A stretch of DNA of 64,000 bases from Pseudomonas frederiksbergensis. Its GTDB lineage: Bacteria; Pseudomonadota; Gammaproteobacteria; Pseudomonadales; Pseudomonadaceae. The stretch spans positions 4,028,001-4,092,000 of the forward strand of contig NZ_CP017886.1 in the NCBI RefSeq assembly GCF_001874645.1, written 5' to 3'. Shown here one piece after another: positions 35,940 to 45,805 of this stretch. How positions within the stretch are numbered: the first letter of the stretch is position 1; the number at the start of each line of letters is the position of its first letter. The position numbers and the translations under genes are program-made. Under the pieces are notes generated by a model. The model had not been told where the DNA came from and did not search any database. It saw only the letters and a program-made list of their open reading frames with translations.

Positions 35940-37445
35940 ATGAAGGTGGCGAATTTTTTGACTAAAGAACTGCTCGGTCGTGAAGTGTTTGCGTTTTTTT
36001 TACTGGCCACGTTTGTTTATGTGATTCCTCTGATACTGGTTGATTACTACTACATTGACGATAACTGGCGGTCTTTGGAGGCCGGCACTGCCTGGGCAGG
36101 GCAGGGGCGCCTGTTTGCCGAGCTGTTGTACAACGCTTTGACCTTTACCTCGGGCGCGCCCAATATTTTCCCGTTACCCCTTTTGATTGCGGTAGTTGCC
36201 ATGGCCCTGGCCCTGACTCGCCTGACACTGCATTACTACAAACAACCCACTGTTTCAGGCTGTCTGGTTTTATTACCCCTTTGGTACAACCCGTTTTTTC
36301 TGCAAAATCTGTCTTATCAATACGACGGATCGGTCATGACGTTGAGTCTGGTCGCTGTTATGTATGCAATTGTCTTTCGCGCGAAATCTGCAGTGCTGCA
36401 CATTGTCTTGCCCGGCGTGTTGATAGCCATGGCGGTGGGGTTATATCAAATCAGTATTAACGTGTTTCTGGGTCTTGTCGGTGTCGAGTTGGTCAGAGTG
36501 GCCAGTGACAGTGCGCCCTGGAAATCAGGGTGTTCGTTACTGGGAGTGAAGTTTGCACAGTTGGTCGTGGGCGGAGTTGTTTACTACGTCACGGCGTATC
36601 AGGCAATTATTCCAGAACGCTTGCCGTTGCAGGAGTGGAGTGCTAATGGGCTTGCCCGGATGGGCGATAATATCGGGCTCGTGGCGAGTAAAGCGATCCT
36701 GTTATTTCATGGAACCAATCGTTGGTTGATGTGGGCTGTGCTGTTTTGCGCCGCGGCCGGGGCCGTGCAGGTCGGGATCGCGCTGTACAAGAGAAAAGAC
36801 AGTGTGTTGCACCGAGTGGTGTTAGCGGTGGTGTGCCTGCTGACATTGCCTGTATTGCTATTACTGGTGTCGGGCGCTGCGCTGTTGTTCAGGGATTTCA
36901 ATGAAGGCGCACGAACCTTGATGGGGTTTGCAGTGCTGCTGGTGTTGTTGTTCTATCTGAGCCACCGCTGGCTGGAGGCTGTTCAGCCACGGGCGGGTCT
37001 ACTGCTGGCGATACCTCTGCTGAGCATGCTGTCGCTGTCGTATGCCTATGGGCGTGTTCTGAATGTGCAGAAGGAGTTTGCCACCAGCGCGTTGTTTTCG
37101 CTTGGACATGACATCGCTTCACATCAGCCACTGCGCGAGGCCAAACGCATCTACCTGTCGATCAGCTACTCCAATCACTGGCTGTCGGGTGCGACGGGTT
37201 CTTTCGAGTTGATGCCGGTGCTGGCTTACATCTTGAACGTGGATTTTTTCATGTTGGCCGAAAACCTGCCCAGGGTCGGTATCACCAATGTCGTTCCAGA
37301 AAAGGAACGGAGAAATGCGACGCTGGCAGGTTATCGAAGGTACGCGCCGCTGGTGGACAGCAAGTTCTATTCTATTTATCTGATTGGCGATTATGGCTTC
37401 ATCGTTATGAAGGAGGTGCCGTCTTCCGGAGAGGATAAGTGGTAA
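35940..37445 (+). CDS. GtrII-type membrane glucosyltransferase
   Basis: 501 residues with about 11 membrane helices. The first periplasmic loop has the acidic pair in YYYIDDNWRS and a following GRLFAELLY, as in the Glucos_trans_II family that transfers glucose from the lipid carrier to O antigen. In Gtr systems this third gene defines the modification. G+C content is lower than in surrounding core genes. GGAG with good spacing precedes ATG 35940. Confidence 0.85.
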   Translation: MKVANFLTKELLGREVFAFFLLATFVYVIPLILVDYYYIDDNWRSLEAGTAWAGQGRLFAELLYNALTFTSGAPNIFPLPLLIAVVAMALALTRLTLHYYKQPTVSGCLVLLPLWYNPFFLQNLSYQYDGSVMTLSLVAVMYAIVFRAKSAVLHIVLPGVLIAMAVGLYQISINVFLGLVGVELVRVASDSAPWKSGCSLLGVKFAQLVVGGVVYYVTAYQAIIPERLPLQEWSANGLARMGDNIGLVASKAILLFHGTNRWLMWAVLFCAAAGAVQVGIALYKRKDSVLHRVVLAVVCLLTLPVLLLLVSGAALLFRDFNEGARTLMGFAVLLVLLFYLSHRWLEAVQPRAGLLLAIPLLSMLSLSYAYGRVLNVQKEFATSALFSLGHDIASHQPLREAKRIYLSISYSNHWLSGATGSFELMPVLAYILNVDFFMLAENLPRVGITNVVPEKERRNATLAGYRRYAPLVDSKFYSIYLIGDYGFIVMKEVPSSGEDKW

Positions 37446-37670
37446 GAGGAATCAGCAGGTCGAGCGCCAGCACTGAGTTGAGGCGGCGCTCAGAGGATCG
37501 CAGTCAATGGCCGCGTAAAAAAAACCGACCTGAGTAGCCGTGTTAGCTAGCCTTTATTCATGGCTGCAGGCCGTTTACAGAGCCTAGCGTAAGCACGGAC
37601 CCACGATAACGGTGAGCAGCCCGTGGGTAGGCACCTGTTTCTATCAGGGTTACGTTTTCAGGAAGGCAAT

Positions 37671-39350
37671 ATGGGCTTTCAGCATCGTGACAATTCGGGG
37701 TTTGTGTCCCTGGGCTCATCGCTAGACAGCGGTGGGTGGGTGCTTGTCATGATGCTCGCGATCGTTGTTCGGTTTTACAACATCAGCCTGCCTTATTTCT
37801 GGACCGATGAAGCGTTCTCGGCGTTGGTGGGGGTTCAGGCGCCGGGGCGTATCTGGTTTCACTTGGGGCATGACGTTCATCCGCCGCTGTATTTTTTATT
37901 TCTCCATGTCTGGATGGCTGTTTTTGGTGAGGGTGTGTTTGCGATTCGGGCCATGAGTGCACTCGCGGGTGTTGCAACCGTCGCGCTGGGTATGTGGTTG
38001 ATGCGATTGATCACCACACCCAGGGTGGCCTTGTTGGCCGGGCTCTTTCTTGCCTTGTTGCCGATCTCTGTTCGCTACAGCCAGGAAGCCCGGATGTATA
38101 CGCTGGAGGGGGTGTGGCTGCTGGGGGCAACCATCGCCTTGGTCTATTGGCTTAAAAGCGTTCGCAACCGCTACCTGGCGAGTTATGTCGTGCTCATGAC
38201 CGCTGCGTTATACACCCATTACCTGGCTGTTTTATGTTTGCTGTCTCACTGGTTGTACCTCGTTGTCTTGCGCTTCCAGCGAGATGAAACGGTTCATTAC
38301 CTTTCGCGACCGATGTGGTGGGTCGCGACTGTGGCGATTGTTCTTCTTTATAGCCCTTGGTTGATCAGCCTGGGCGATGAACTGTTCTTAAATACCGAGA
38401 AACTAAAGGCGGGAGGGGATATTTTCTGGATACCTGAATTGACGATGTATACGTTGCCTTCAGCGGTCTGGAAGTTTTTAACGGTGAAGAGTGGGCTGGA
38501 GTTTTCAAGCCCTGTTTATGTCATGCTTCCAGCGTTGGTGCTGGCATCGATGGTGTGGGTCGGGCTCAAGGCAAGAAGCCGGTTGAAACTTGAGTTATTG
38601 CTGGTTATCTACGTGCTGTTGCCGGTGTTGGTTGTTTTTATGGTGTCATTCGGTTTTCCCATATTTGTTGAACGCTACATGGCATTTGCGGCGCTGGGCT
38701 TGCCGATGATAGCGGCGTTGGCTGTCAAGCGGATTGCACGTCGGACGCTTGCCTTGGCGTGGACGTTTGTCCTGTTGATTGTCGGCGTTCAACTCATCGG
38801 GCTGAATACAATCTATAAACAACAGGATGATCTGGATGATCCGCGCAATGAGTCCCTGTATCCGCTTGACGATATTGTGTCGCGTATCAATAAGAACGCT
38901 ATCGCCGGGGATAACATCATTGTGGATGGTGCGTACTGGTATTACAGCGTGGCTTACTACAATCGTTCCGACATTCAACCCTGGTTGTATCAGGCGCCTT
39001 GGGATAACAGCACGGCTAACCGACCCAACGGTTATGGTGCGTCCACGTTGATTTACCAGGATCGAGATAAAGTCTTTCTCGATAATCTTGTTAGCGTACC
39101 GCCTGATATCAAGCGAGTGTGGTGGGTGACATCGACGCGTCTGGTGGATGATGAAAACCATTTTCCAGGCAATTGGCAGTGCGTGTTCGCGCAAGGCGTG
39201 GGGGACATGGAGCTTCGACTCTATGAGACCCGGGCCTCCGCAGGCCAAACCACCGGCGGCTGTTCTACCCAGCCACCTGATGGTCACGAGTATGCGTTAC
39301 ACGGCATTGGCCTCAAAACGGTCAGCCCGCGCCATCTGCCACATCCGTGA
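37671..39350 (+). CDS. GT39/ArnT-like membrane glycosyltransferase with aberrant C terminus
   Basis: 559 residues, about 11 membrane helices. The catalytic acidic motif is in the first loop (YFWTDEAFS), followed by HDVHPPLYFLFLHVW, typical of ArnT/PMT-type transferases using lipid-linked sugars. A soluble C-terminal domain follows. AGGAAGG precedes ATG 37671; a GTG at 37623 is less likely. Its last 14 codons lie in sequence derived from the antisense strand of a glutamate-synthase-like gene, so the true C terminus was probably replaced by recombination. Confidence 0.85.
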   Translation: MGFQHRDNSGFVSLGSSLDSGGWVLVMMLAIVVRFYNISLPYFWTDEAFSALVGVQAPGRIWFHLGHDVHPPLYFLFLHVWMAVFGEGVFAIRAMSALAGVATVALGMWLMRLITTPRVALLAGLFLALLPISVRYSQEARMYTLEGVWLLGATIALVYWLKSVRNRYLASYVVLMTAALYTHYLAVLCLLSHWLYLVVLRFQRDETVHYLSRPMWWVATVAIVLLYSPWLISLGDELFLNTEKLKAGGDIFWIPELTMYTLPSAVWKFLTVKSGLEFSSPVYVMLPALVLASMVWVGLKARSRLKLELLLVIYVLLPVLVVFMVSFGFPIFVERYMAFAALGLPMIAALAVKRIARRTLALAWTFVLLIVGVQLIGLNTIYKQQDDLDDPRNESLYPLDDIVSRINKNAIAGDNIIVDGAYWYYSVAYYNRSDIQPWLYQAPWDNSTANRPNGYGASTLIYQDRDKVFLDNLVSVPPDIKRVWWVTSTRLVDDENHFPGNWQCVFAQGVGDMELRLYETRASAGQTTGGCSTQPPDGHEYALHGIGLKTVSPRHLPHP

Positions 39351-39391
39351 ATAGCACTCGCCATTGACCTCTCCAGTGAGCAACTCCCTGG
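39306..39391 (-). pseudogene. remnant of a glutamate-synthase-like gene 3' end
   Basis: About 86 bases match the intact gene's 3' end at 39901-39986, with roughly nine differences. On the minus strand it reads ELLTGEVNGECYSRMWQM... then ...FEANAV and a stop. Most changes are silent, so this is a diverged allele, not a recent copy. Confidence 0.8.
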
Positions 39392-39543
39392 TACGCGATG
39401 GGATTGCTCGTCGGAAGCTACGGCCTACCTGTTATTTCTGACAGTAGACGGATGCCTCGTCTGGTGCCTACAGACGCCTGCTGGAAAGGGGCGCGGCGGT
39501 TGAGTGTATTTAATTGTCCCGTTTTTTGTATCTCGCATGGGGA

Positions 39544-39828
39544 TCAGAACTCATCCATCAGCACAACAATGCAATCTTTGGCCTGATAGCGGTTGATTTG
39601 CGGCACCAACCTTCTGAAGTGCTCCGACTGGCAATGAGCATCCAGCGCGGCCTGATTCGGCCATTGTTCGACGAAGATGAAATGCCCCGGGTTTTTCTGG
39701 TCGACGAACAGGTCGTAGGCGATGCAATCCGGCTCCTGTCGTGTTTTTTCCACCAGTTCGGTGTACCACGGGCGTACGGTTCCGATGTGTTCGGGTTTGA
39801 TGAAATCCTGGGCAATCACTTTCAGCAT
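39544..39828 (-). CDS. antibiotic-biosynthesis-monooxygenase (ABM) family protein
   Basis: 94-residue ferredoxin-like protein, probably dimeric. Patterns HIGTVRPWYTELVEKTRQEPDC and GHFIFVEQWPNQAALDAHCQSEHF are those of YgiN-type quinol monooxygenases or related stress proteins. It lies between the gene remnant and the intact glutamate-synthase-like gene. Substrate unknown. Confidence 0.9.
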   Translation of the reverse strand: MLKVIAQDFIKPEHIGTVRPWYTELVEKTRQEPDCIAYDLFVDQKNPGHFIFVEQWPNQAALDAHCQSEHFRRLVPQINRYQAKDCIVVLMDEF

Positions 39829-39885
39829 GGTTTCTTCCTTGGAAAATGCGCCAACCTCATAACGAGATTGGCGTTCAAGCTATCG

Positions 39886-41502
39886 TCAGGCAGCCACTTC
39901 ATTGGCCTCAAAACTGTCAGCCCGCGCCATCTGCCACATCCGTGAATAGAATTCGCCATTCACTTCACCTGTGAGCAACTCGCCGGGTTTGAGGAACACA
40001 TGCAGTTGCGAAAACAGTTTGATCTCGGTGGCTGACATGCGTCGTACCAGATGTTTGGCCGACAGCTGTGACGGGTGTTCGAGACCGGCAGCGGCGAGCA
40101 TTTCGGCCAGGGCCTTGAGGGTGCTGCGATGGAAGTTGAACACGCGCTGGGCTTTATCCGGTACCACCAGCGCGCGTTGGCGCAGAGTGTCCTGAGTGGC
40201 GACGCCGGTCGGGCACTTGTTGGTGTGGCAGCTTTGCGACTGGATGCAGCCGATGGCGAACATGAAACCACGGGCCGAGTTGGCCCAGTCGGCGCCAATC
40301 GCCAGGACGCTGGCGATGTCGAAGGCGCTGACGATTTTGCCGCTGGCACCGAGTTTGATCTTGTCCCGCAGGTTTAGGCCCACCAGAGTGTTGTGCACAA
40401 ACAGCAGGCCTTCGCGCATCGGCACGCCGATGTGGTCGGTGAACTCCACGGGGGCGGCGCCGGTGCCGCCTTCCTTGCCGTCGACCACGATGAAGTCCGG
40501 CAGGATGCCGGTTTCCAGCATGGCCTTGGCAATGCCCATGAACTCCCACGGGTGGCCGAGGCAGAACTTGAAGCCCACCGGTTTACCACCCGACAGCTCA
40601 CGCAGTTGCTTGATGAAGTGCATCATTTCGATCGGCGTGGAAAACGCAGTGTGGCGTGACGGCGACACGCAGTCCTGGCCCATCGGAACACCGCGAGTGT
40701 CGGCGATTTCCCGGGTCACTTTGTGTTTGGGCAGGATGCCGCCGTGGCCGGGTTTGGCGCCCTGGCTCATTTTGATTTCGATCATCCGTACCTGCGGGTC
40801 CTGGGCCTGGGCGGCGAAGCGTTCCGGGTCGAAACGACCGTCGGCGGTGCGGCAGCCGAAGTAGCCGCTGCCCAGTTCCCAGGTCAGGTCGCCACCGTGT
40901 TCGCGGTGGTAGGGGCTGATGCTGCCTTCGCCGGTGTCATGGGCGAAGTTACCGAGTTTGGCGCCCTGGTTGAGGGCGCGGATCGCGTTGGCGCTCAGCG
41001 AACCGAAGCTCATGGCCGAGATGTTGAACACCGACGCCGAGTACGGACGGCTGCACTGCGGGCCTCCAACGATTACCCGGAAACTGCTTGGGTCACTCAC
41101 GGGCGCCGGGCGCATCGAATGGCCGATGAACTCGAAACCCGACTGGTACACGTCGATCAGCGTGCCGAAGGGTTTGTCGGCGCTTTCGTTCTTGGCCCGC
41201 GAATAGACCAACGAACGCTGGGCCCGGGAGAAGGGCAGGGCGTCGCTGTCGGATTCGAGCAGGTATTGGCGGATTTCCGGGCGAATGCCTTCCACCAGAT
41301 AACGGATATTGCCCAGGATCGGGTAGTTGCGGCGGACCGCGTGGGGGCTTTGCAGCAGGTCGAAAATACCCACCAGGCTCAGCAGGCCAGTGACGATGGA
41401 GATTGGCCAGAGCCAGTCGTATTCAAGAAACGGCAGGCTGGCGAGGGTGAAGATCACACAGACGGCAAAGAAGGCGTAGCGGCTCAGGAGTGACAGGCTC
41501 AT
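39886..41502 (-). CDS. FMN-binding glutamate-synthase-like protein
   Basis: 538 residues: two N-terminal hydrophobic helices (about 8-50), then a Glu_synthase TIM barrel with PYHREHGGDLTWELGSGYFG, EIKMSQGAKPGHGG, and a Cys-rich cluster CIQSQSCHTNKCPTG resembling the 3Fe-4S site. It lacks the glutaminase domain and occurs outside gltBD, so it is a membrane-tethered relative rather than biosynthetic GOGAT; the natural substrate is not established. Confidence 0.88.
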   Translation of the reverse strand: MSLSLLSRYAFFAVCVIFTLASLPFLEYDWLWPISIVTGLLSLVGIFDLLQSPHAVRRNYPILGNIRYLVEGIRPEIRQYLLESDSDALPFSRAQRSLVYSRAKNESADKPFGTLIDVYQSGFEFIGHSMRPAPVSDPSSFRVIVGGPQCSRPYSASVFNISAMSFGSLSANAIRALNQGAKLGNFAHDTGEGSISPYHREHGGDLTWELGSGYFGCRTADGRFDPERFAAQAQDPQVRMIEIKMSQGAKPGHGGILPKHKVTREIADTRGVPMGQDCVSPSRHTAFSTPIEMMHFIKQLRELSGGKPVGFKFCLGHPWEFMGIAKAMLETGILPDFIVVDGKEGGTGAAPVEFTDHIGVPMREGLLFVHNTLVGLNLRDKIKLGASGKIVSAFDIASVLAIGADWANSARGFMFAIGCIQSQSCHTNKCPTGVATQDTLRQRALVVPDKAQRVFNFHRSTLKALAEMLAAAGLEHPSQLSAKHLVRRMSATEIKLFSQLHVFLKPGELLTGEVNGEFYSRMWQMARADSFEANEVAA

Positions 41503-41534
41503 ACGGTTTCCTTGGGTTCGGACTCGGTTTTTCT

Positions 41535-41604
41535 AAAGATCGCAGCCTTCGGCAGCTCCTACAAGGGATAGGTGTAGGCGCTGTGCCGAAGGCTGCGATC
41601 TTTT
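41535..41604. repeat. REP pair
   Basis: Arms 41535-41562 and 41574-41604 (the right one with an extra gt: ctgtgccgaagg) between two minus-strand genes. Confidence 0.85.
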
Positions 41605-41612
41605 CTGCGGAT

Positions 41613-42998
41613 TCAGGTTGCGAGATTTGACTGGCGAATGGGCAGTTCGATCCGAAAGGTGGTTCCCGCCCCGACTTCGCTGCGCACCGTAATGTCCCCG
41701 CGATGCTTTTTAACGATGCCATAAGACAATGACAGGCCTAATCCAGTCCCTTGGCCCACCGGTTTGGTGGTGAAGAAGGGATCAAAGATTTTCTGCAGGC
41801 ATTCGGGCGCGATGCCGGAGCCAGTGTCCGCCACTTCGACCCAGACTTTTTCCCCGGCAACGCCATTACTCAGGGTAATGGTCCCACGTTCGGGCCCCAT
41901 GGCCTGGGCGGCGTTGACGATCAGGTTCATGATCACCTGATTGATCTGCGAGGGCAGACACTCGACCTCGGGAAGCGTCTGATAGTGCTTGATCACATCG
42001 GCCTTGTACTTGAGTTCGTTGGCGACAATGTTCAGCGTCGAATCAATACCCACTTGCAGGTTGACCCACTGCCACTCCTGGCTGGCGTCTACGCGTGAGA
42101 AGTCCTTCAGGTCCCTGACGATTTGCCCGACCCGGTTGATGCCGTCCTTGGATTCCTTGATCAGCAGCGGAGTGTCTTCACGCAGGAAGTCCAGTTCCAC
42201 TTCTTTACGCAACGTTTGGAGCCGCTCGAGAAGCTCAATGGAGCCAATGGCTGCTTCGGCACTCTGATAGGCGTTGAGCACCACCTGGAACTGCTTGAAG
42301 TAGCCCTCCAGGGTGCCGAGGTTCGAAGATATGAAGCCGATGGGGTTGTTGATCTCATGGGCGACACCGGCCGCCAGTTGCCCCAGGGACGCGAGTTTTT
42401 CTGACTGGACCAACTGGCTTTCGAGTTGCTTGCGCTCGTCGATTTCCTGCTGCAGTTCCGCGGTGCGTTGCGCCACCAGGCGCTCCAGGTGATGCATTTG
42501 GGCGCTGGCACGTTCGGTCAAGTCCCATTTGCTGGTCAAGGTATTGGCCATCTGTTGGACTTCGATGTGGTCGAAGGGTTTTTTCAGGATCAGCAGCCGG
42601 TCGTGGGCCTGCAAGCGATTAAGCAATTCATCCCAGGAGTAGTCGGAATACGCGGTACAGACCACCACCTGCAAGCGCGGATCGGCTTGCCATAAATGCT
42701 CGATGGTTTCGGCACCGTCCCAGCCCTGGGGCATGCGCATGTCGACGAATGCCAGGGCGTAGGGGCGATTGTCGTGTTGGGCCTGGACAAGTTTGCTCAA
42801 GCCTTCCTGGCCAGCATAGGCCGAATCCAGTTCGAAGCGGGTGCTCGTCGCTTTGACTTGCGTGCCGAACAGCGCTGACTCCATCTCGTCCAGTTCGCCG
42901 TGTTGCGGCGTCACAGGCGTAAGGATCTTGCGGAAGTCGTCATGGATCGACGGTGTGTCGTCGATCAGCAGAAGGCGTCGGTTCGATGACTCACTCAT
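41613..42998 (-). CDS. receiver-histidine kinase hybrid (REC-HisKA-HATPase)
   Basis: 461 residues, soluble. The N-terminal receiver has phosphoacceptor Asp86 ([12 protein letters not shown]), Thr115 and Lys140, with an extra stretch of about 30 residues between helix 1 and strand 2. A coiled coil leads to the H box VAHEINNP (His214), then N box, DTGSGIAP and GTGLGLSLS. It overlaps the upstream kinase gene by four bases. The receiver matches those of two c-di-GMP proteins in the same operon, suggesting common phosphate input. Confidence 0.92.
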   Translation of the reverse strand: MSESSNRRLLLIDDTPSIHDDFRKILTPVTPQHGELDEMESALFGTQVKATSTRFELDSAYAGQEGLSKLVQAQHDNRPYALAFVDMRMPQGWDGAETIEHLWQADPRLQVVVCTAYSDYSWDELLNRLQAHDRLLILKKPFDHIEVQQMANTLTSKWDLTERASAQMHHLERLVAQRTAELQQEIDERKQLESQLVQSEKLASLGQLAAGVAHEINNPIGFISSNLGTLEGYFKQFQVVLNAYQSAEAAIGSIELLERLQTLRKEVELDFLREDTPLLIKESKDGINRVGQIVRDLKDFSRVDASQEWQWVNLQVGIDSTLNIVANELKYKADVIKHYQTLPEVECLPSQINQVIMNLIVNAAQAMGPERGTITLSNGVAGEKVWVEVADTGSGIAPECLQKIFDPFFTTKPVGQGTGLGLSLSYGIVKKHRGDITVRSEVGAGTTFRIELPIRQSNLAT

Positions 42999-44806
42999 GT
43001 TTCACCAACGGCGATTTTCAAGGGGATTTTCAAGGTGAACAGCGCACCTTTGCCCGGACCGTCACTGTAGGCCGTCAGATGGCCATTCATTTCGATGGCG
43101 GCGAGGGCACAGCTGTGCAGACCAAAACCGTGACCTTCCTTGCGCGTGGTGAAACCGTGGGCAAAGATCCGGGTCATGTTTTCGGCAGAGATGCCTTCGC
43201 CTTCGTCCTTGACGCTGACCTGCAGCGTGGTGTCGTCGACTACCTTGACTCCGAGGGTCATTTCCCGCGGGCGGTCGCTGAGGTCGGACATGGCGTATTT
43301 GGCGTTGCTGATGAGGTTGATCAGAATCAGCAACATGCGGTGTTTATCGCCCATGACCTTGGGCACCTCGGCGTAGTCCTTGACCACGGTTACGTGGTGG
43401 CGGGTCAGGGCGCCCGAGTTCATGCGCAGGGCGTCTTCGAGCAGTTCGCTGACCTGTAGCGGTTCCATCAGGCTGTTGGCCCCGGCGTAGGACTGTTGGG
43501 TGGCAACGATGTCCTTGATGTGGTCGACGCTTTTGCTCAACTGCGCCAGTTCTTCGGTCATGCCCTGCTGCTCAAGGGCAATGGCCTCCACCAGCTGATT
43601 CAGGTAGCCGGGCAGCAATTTGCCCTTTTCGTCTTCGGTGATGAAGTGGCCGAGGTCGCCCTGGTGTTCGTTGATCAGTTGCATCGCCTTGCCCAACCCC
43701 AGCGCCTTGCTGTTGCGCAGTTTGCGGGTGACCAGGTCGGCGGAGATGTTCACGCTGTTGAGCACGTTGCCAACGTTGTGCAGCACGTTGGTGGCGATCT
43801 CGGCCATCCCTGCCTGGCGTGCGGTGTCGAGCAGTTCGCTTTGGGTGTCCTTGAGTTCGCGGGTGCGCTCATCGACCCGATGTTCCAGGCCTTCATTGGC
43901 TGCTTGCAGGTCCCTGTTGACGCGGTTTATTTCCGCAAAACTGCGTAGCAGCCGGAGGGTCAGAACCAGCAGCAGAAGAACCAGCAGCGCTGAAAACACC
44001 AGCATGTACAGGTGATATCGCTGCTCGTTCGTATCGATTTGTTGCTCATCTTTATTGAGCAGGTCGGTGATGTCGTCCAGGCGTGCAGCCAGCGGTATCG
44101 CTTCGATCCGCGTCAGAAGGCGGTTGACGATCGGTTGTTCGCGCAGGATCAACGCGATGTGGTTGTTCAGCATATCCACCTGCCCATGAAGCTCATCGGG
44201 CAGACGCAGTTTGTTTACCGCCAGTTTGTTCTGGCCTACCAGAATGTCGGCGGCCTTGTCGTCGGAGGCGACCTGGGCGAACTCCAGACTGCTGAGCAAC
44301 AGGTCGTAAGTGTCGGTGGCGATGTTCTGCAGTTGCAGTTTGTCGTGATCCGGGAGGTGGGCGAGCTGGTTCTGGATGTCGTCTTCGGCGGCTGGCAAGA
44401 AGGCCAGGGAGTTGCGCAATACCGCATTGTGGGACTTGAACTGCTCTACCAGGCGGGTCTTTTCCTTGATTAAAGTGAGGTAGGCGTCATAACGGGCCTG
44501 CCAGATGGCTGAGTCACTGCGCTCGTGGCTGGGTTCGATAACCTCGAATTGTTGCCACAGGCGAGTCATCTCGGTCAGGGGCGCGACCAGTGGATCGTAG
44601 TCGTGGCTGATGGCGATCCTGGCCTTGAGAATCTCGGTTTCCCATTGCGCGTTGAGTTGCTTCATCCGGCCAATCAAGTCTCGAGCGTCGGGATAGTTTG
44701 AGGCCGGGGCGGAGCTGGACTTTATGTACAGGAACACCAGTACGGAAGCGAGCAACAGGGTCATGCCGCTGAGCAGCAGCAGGCTGAGGCGACGGGACAC
44801 TTTCAT
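42995..44806 (-). CDS. membrane sensor histidine kinase with probable DAHL sensor
   Basis: 603 residues. TM1 (about 6-27), an all-helical periplasmic domain (about 30-262, fits the double all-helical-ligand DAHL type), TM2 (about 265-285), a coiled coil, then a non-standard H box LHNVGNVLNS (His343) and a HATPase domain with DEGEGIS and GHGFGLHS. It starts four bases inside the end of the cytochrome peroxidase gene (MKVSRRLS), so the sensed signal may concern peroxide or redox state. Confidence 0.88.
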   Translation of the reverse strand: MKVSRRLSLLLLSGMTLLLASVLVFLYIKSSSAPASNYPDARDLIGRMKQLNAQWETEILKARIAISHDYDPLVAPLTEMTRLWQQFEVIEPSHERSDSAIWQARYDAYLTLIKEKTRLVEQFKSHNAVLRNSLAFLPAAEDDIQNQLAHLPDHDKLQLQNIATDTYDLLLSSLEFAQVASDDKAADILVGQNKLAVNKLRLPDELHGQVDMLNNHIALILREQPIVNRLLTRIEAIPLAARLDDITDLLNKDEQQIDTNEQRYHLYMLVFSALLVLLLLVLTLRLLRSFAEINRVNRDLQAANEGLEHRVDERTRELKDTQSELLDTARQAGMAEIATNVLHNVGNVLNSVNISADLVTRKLRNSKALGLGKAMQLINEHQGDLGHFITEDEKGKLLPGYLNQLVEAIALEQQGMTEELAQLSKSVDHIKDIVATQQSYAGANSLMEPLQVSELLEDALRMNSGALTRHHVTVVKDYAEVPKVMGDKHRMLLILINLISNAKYAMSDLSDRPREMTLGVKVVDDTTLQVSVKDEGEGISAENMTRIFAHGFTTRKEGHGFGLHSCALAAIEMNGHLTAYSDGPGKGALFTLKIPLKIAVGET

Positions 44807-45761
44807 AACGGTTTGCCTCCCCATTCGCCAGTCAGGGTTCTGAGGAATGTGATGATCAGGGCCTTGTCTTCTTCGGTAGGGGGGCGCCCCAGTTGAAACT
44901 TGAACATCACATCGACGGCTTCTTCGAGGGTTTTCGCCGATCCGTCATGAAAGTACGGCGCGGTCACCGCGACGTTGCGCAGGCTGGGGACCTTGAACAC
45001 GTTGCGGTCCTCTTCGTCGTTGGTCACCAGGTAACGCCCCAGGTCCGATTCAGTCAGATGGCCCCGCGCCTGGAAGTAATCGTCCATCACCCCGAACTTC
45101 TGGAACATGTTGCCGCCGATGTTGACCCCTTGATGACAGGCGATGCAGCCGTAGTCCTTGAAGCGTTGGTAACCGTATTTTCATCGAGGCTGAGAATGTC
45201 GGTGTTGCCCTGCAGGTACTGGTCGAAACGCGAATGGGTGCTGAGCAATGTGCGCTCGTAGGTGGCCAAGGCGTTTTGCACATTGGCCGCGGTCACCCCG
45301 TCGGGGTAAGCGTTACCGAACGCCGAGTGGTAGGCCGGGGCAGTGGACAGCGTTTGCACCACGTGTTCCCAGTTGCTGCCCATTCCAGTAGGGCTTTGCA
45401 CCACGTCGTGAACCTGGTCTTCCAGGGTGTCGGCGCGACCGTTCCAGAACTGTCTGAAGTTCAGGCTGGCATTCAACACGCTGGGAGTATTGATGTTCAG
45501 CGGCTGGCCGTTGAAACCGATGGAAAATGGCTTGTCATCGGCGCCGCCCTTTCCCAGGTGATGGCAGCTGGCACAGGACAGGCTGTTGTTGACCGACAAC
45601 CGTGTTTCGTTAAACAGCTGCCGACCCAGCTCGACACGCTGAGGGTCTTGCGCAGGTACCGGTGGCAGCGGTTTGAGGGGTTCGTCCAAAAGCTCGGCGC
45701 TCGCCGTCAGGCAGAGTCCGAGCATCAGTGCGGTGAGCAGCGTGAATCCATAGGGCGACAT
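44803..45761 (-). pseudogene. di-haem cytochrome c peroxidase with a frameshift
   Basis: A signal peptide (MSPYGFTLLTALMLGLCLTASA) and first haem motif CASCH (63-67) lie in one frame; the second, CIACH, and the C-terminal part (...NVFKVPSLRNVAVTAPYFHDG) lie in the other. The shift falls at four A (minus strand, 45178-45181): GATGAAAATACGG should probably read with five A, giving DEKYGYQRFKDYGC. Both halves are otherwise well conserved, so this is either very recent inactivation or an assembly error. Product would reduce H2O2 in the periplasm. Confidence 0.85.
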
Positions 45762-45805
45762 CTGATGATTCCTTTACCGGGTGCCTGCACTGTTGGGGCG
45801 TCGGT

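Noticed and set aside
37446..37670. Possible small gene or RNA between the GtrII and GT39 genes
   Set aside because: 225 bases with only a weak CCCACG/CGTGGG inverted repeat; no coding frame or terminator convincing enough to report.
45087..45200. Programmed ribosomal frameshift in the cytochrome peroxidase gene
   Set aside because: The 4-A run is not a slippery heptamer and no downstream structure stands out; a one-base loss is simpler.
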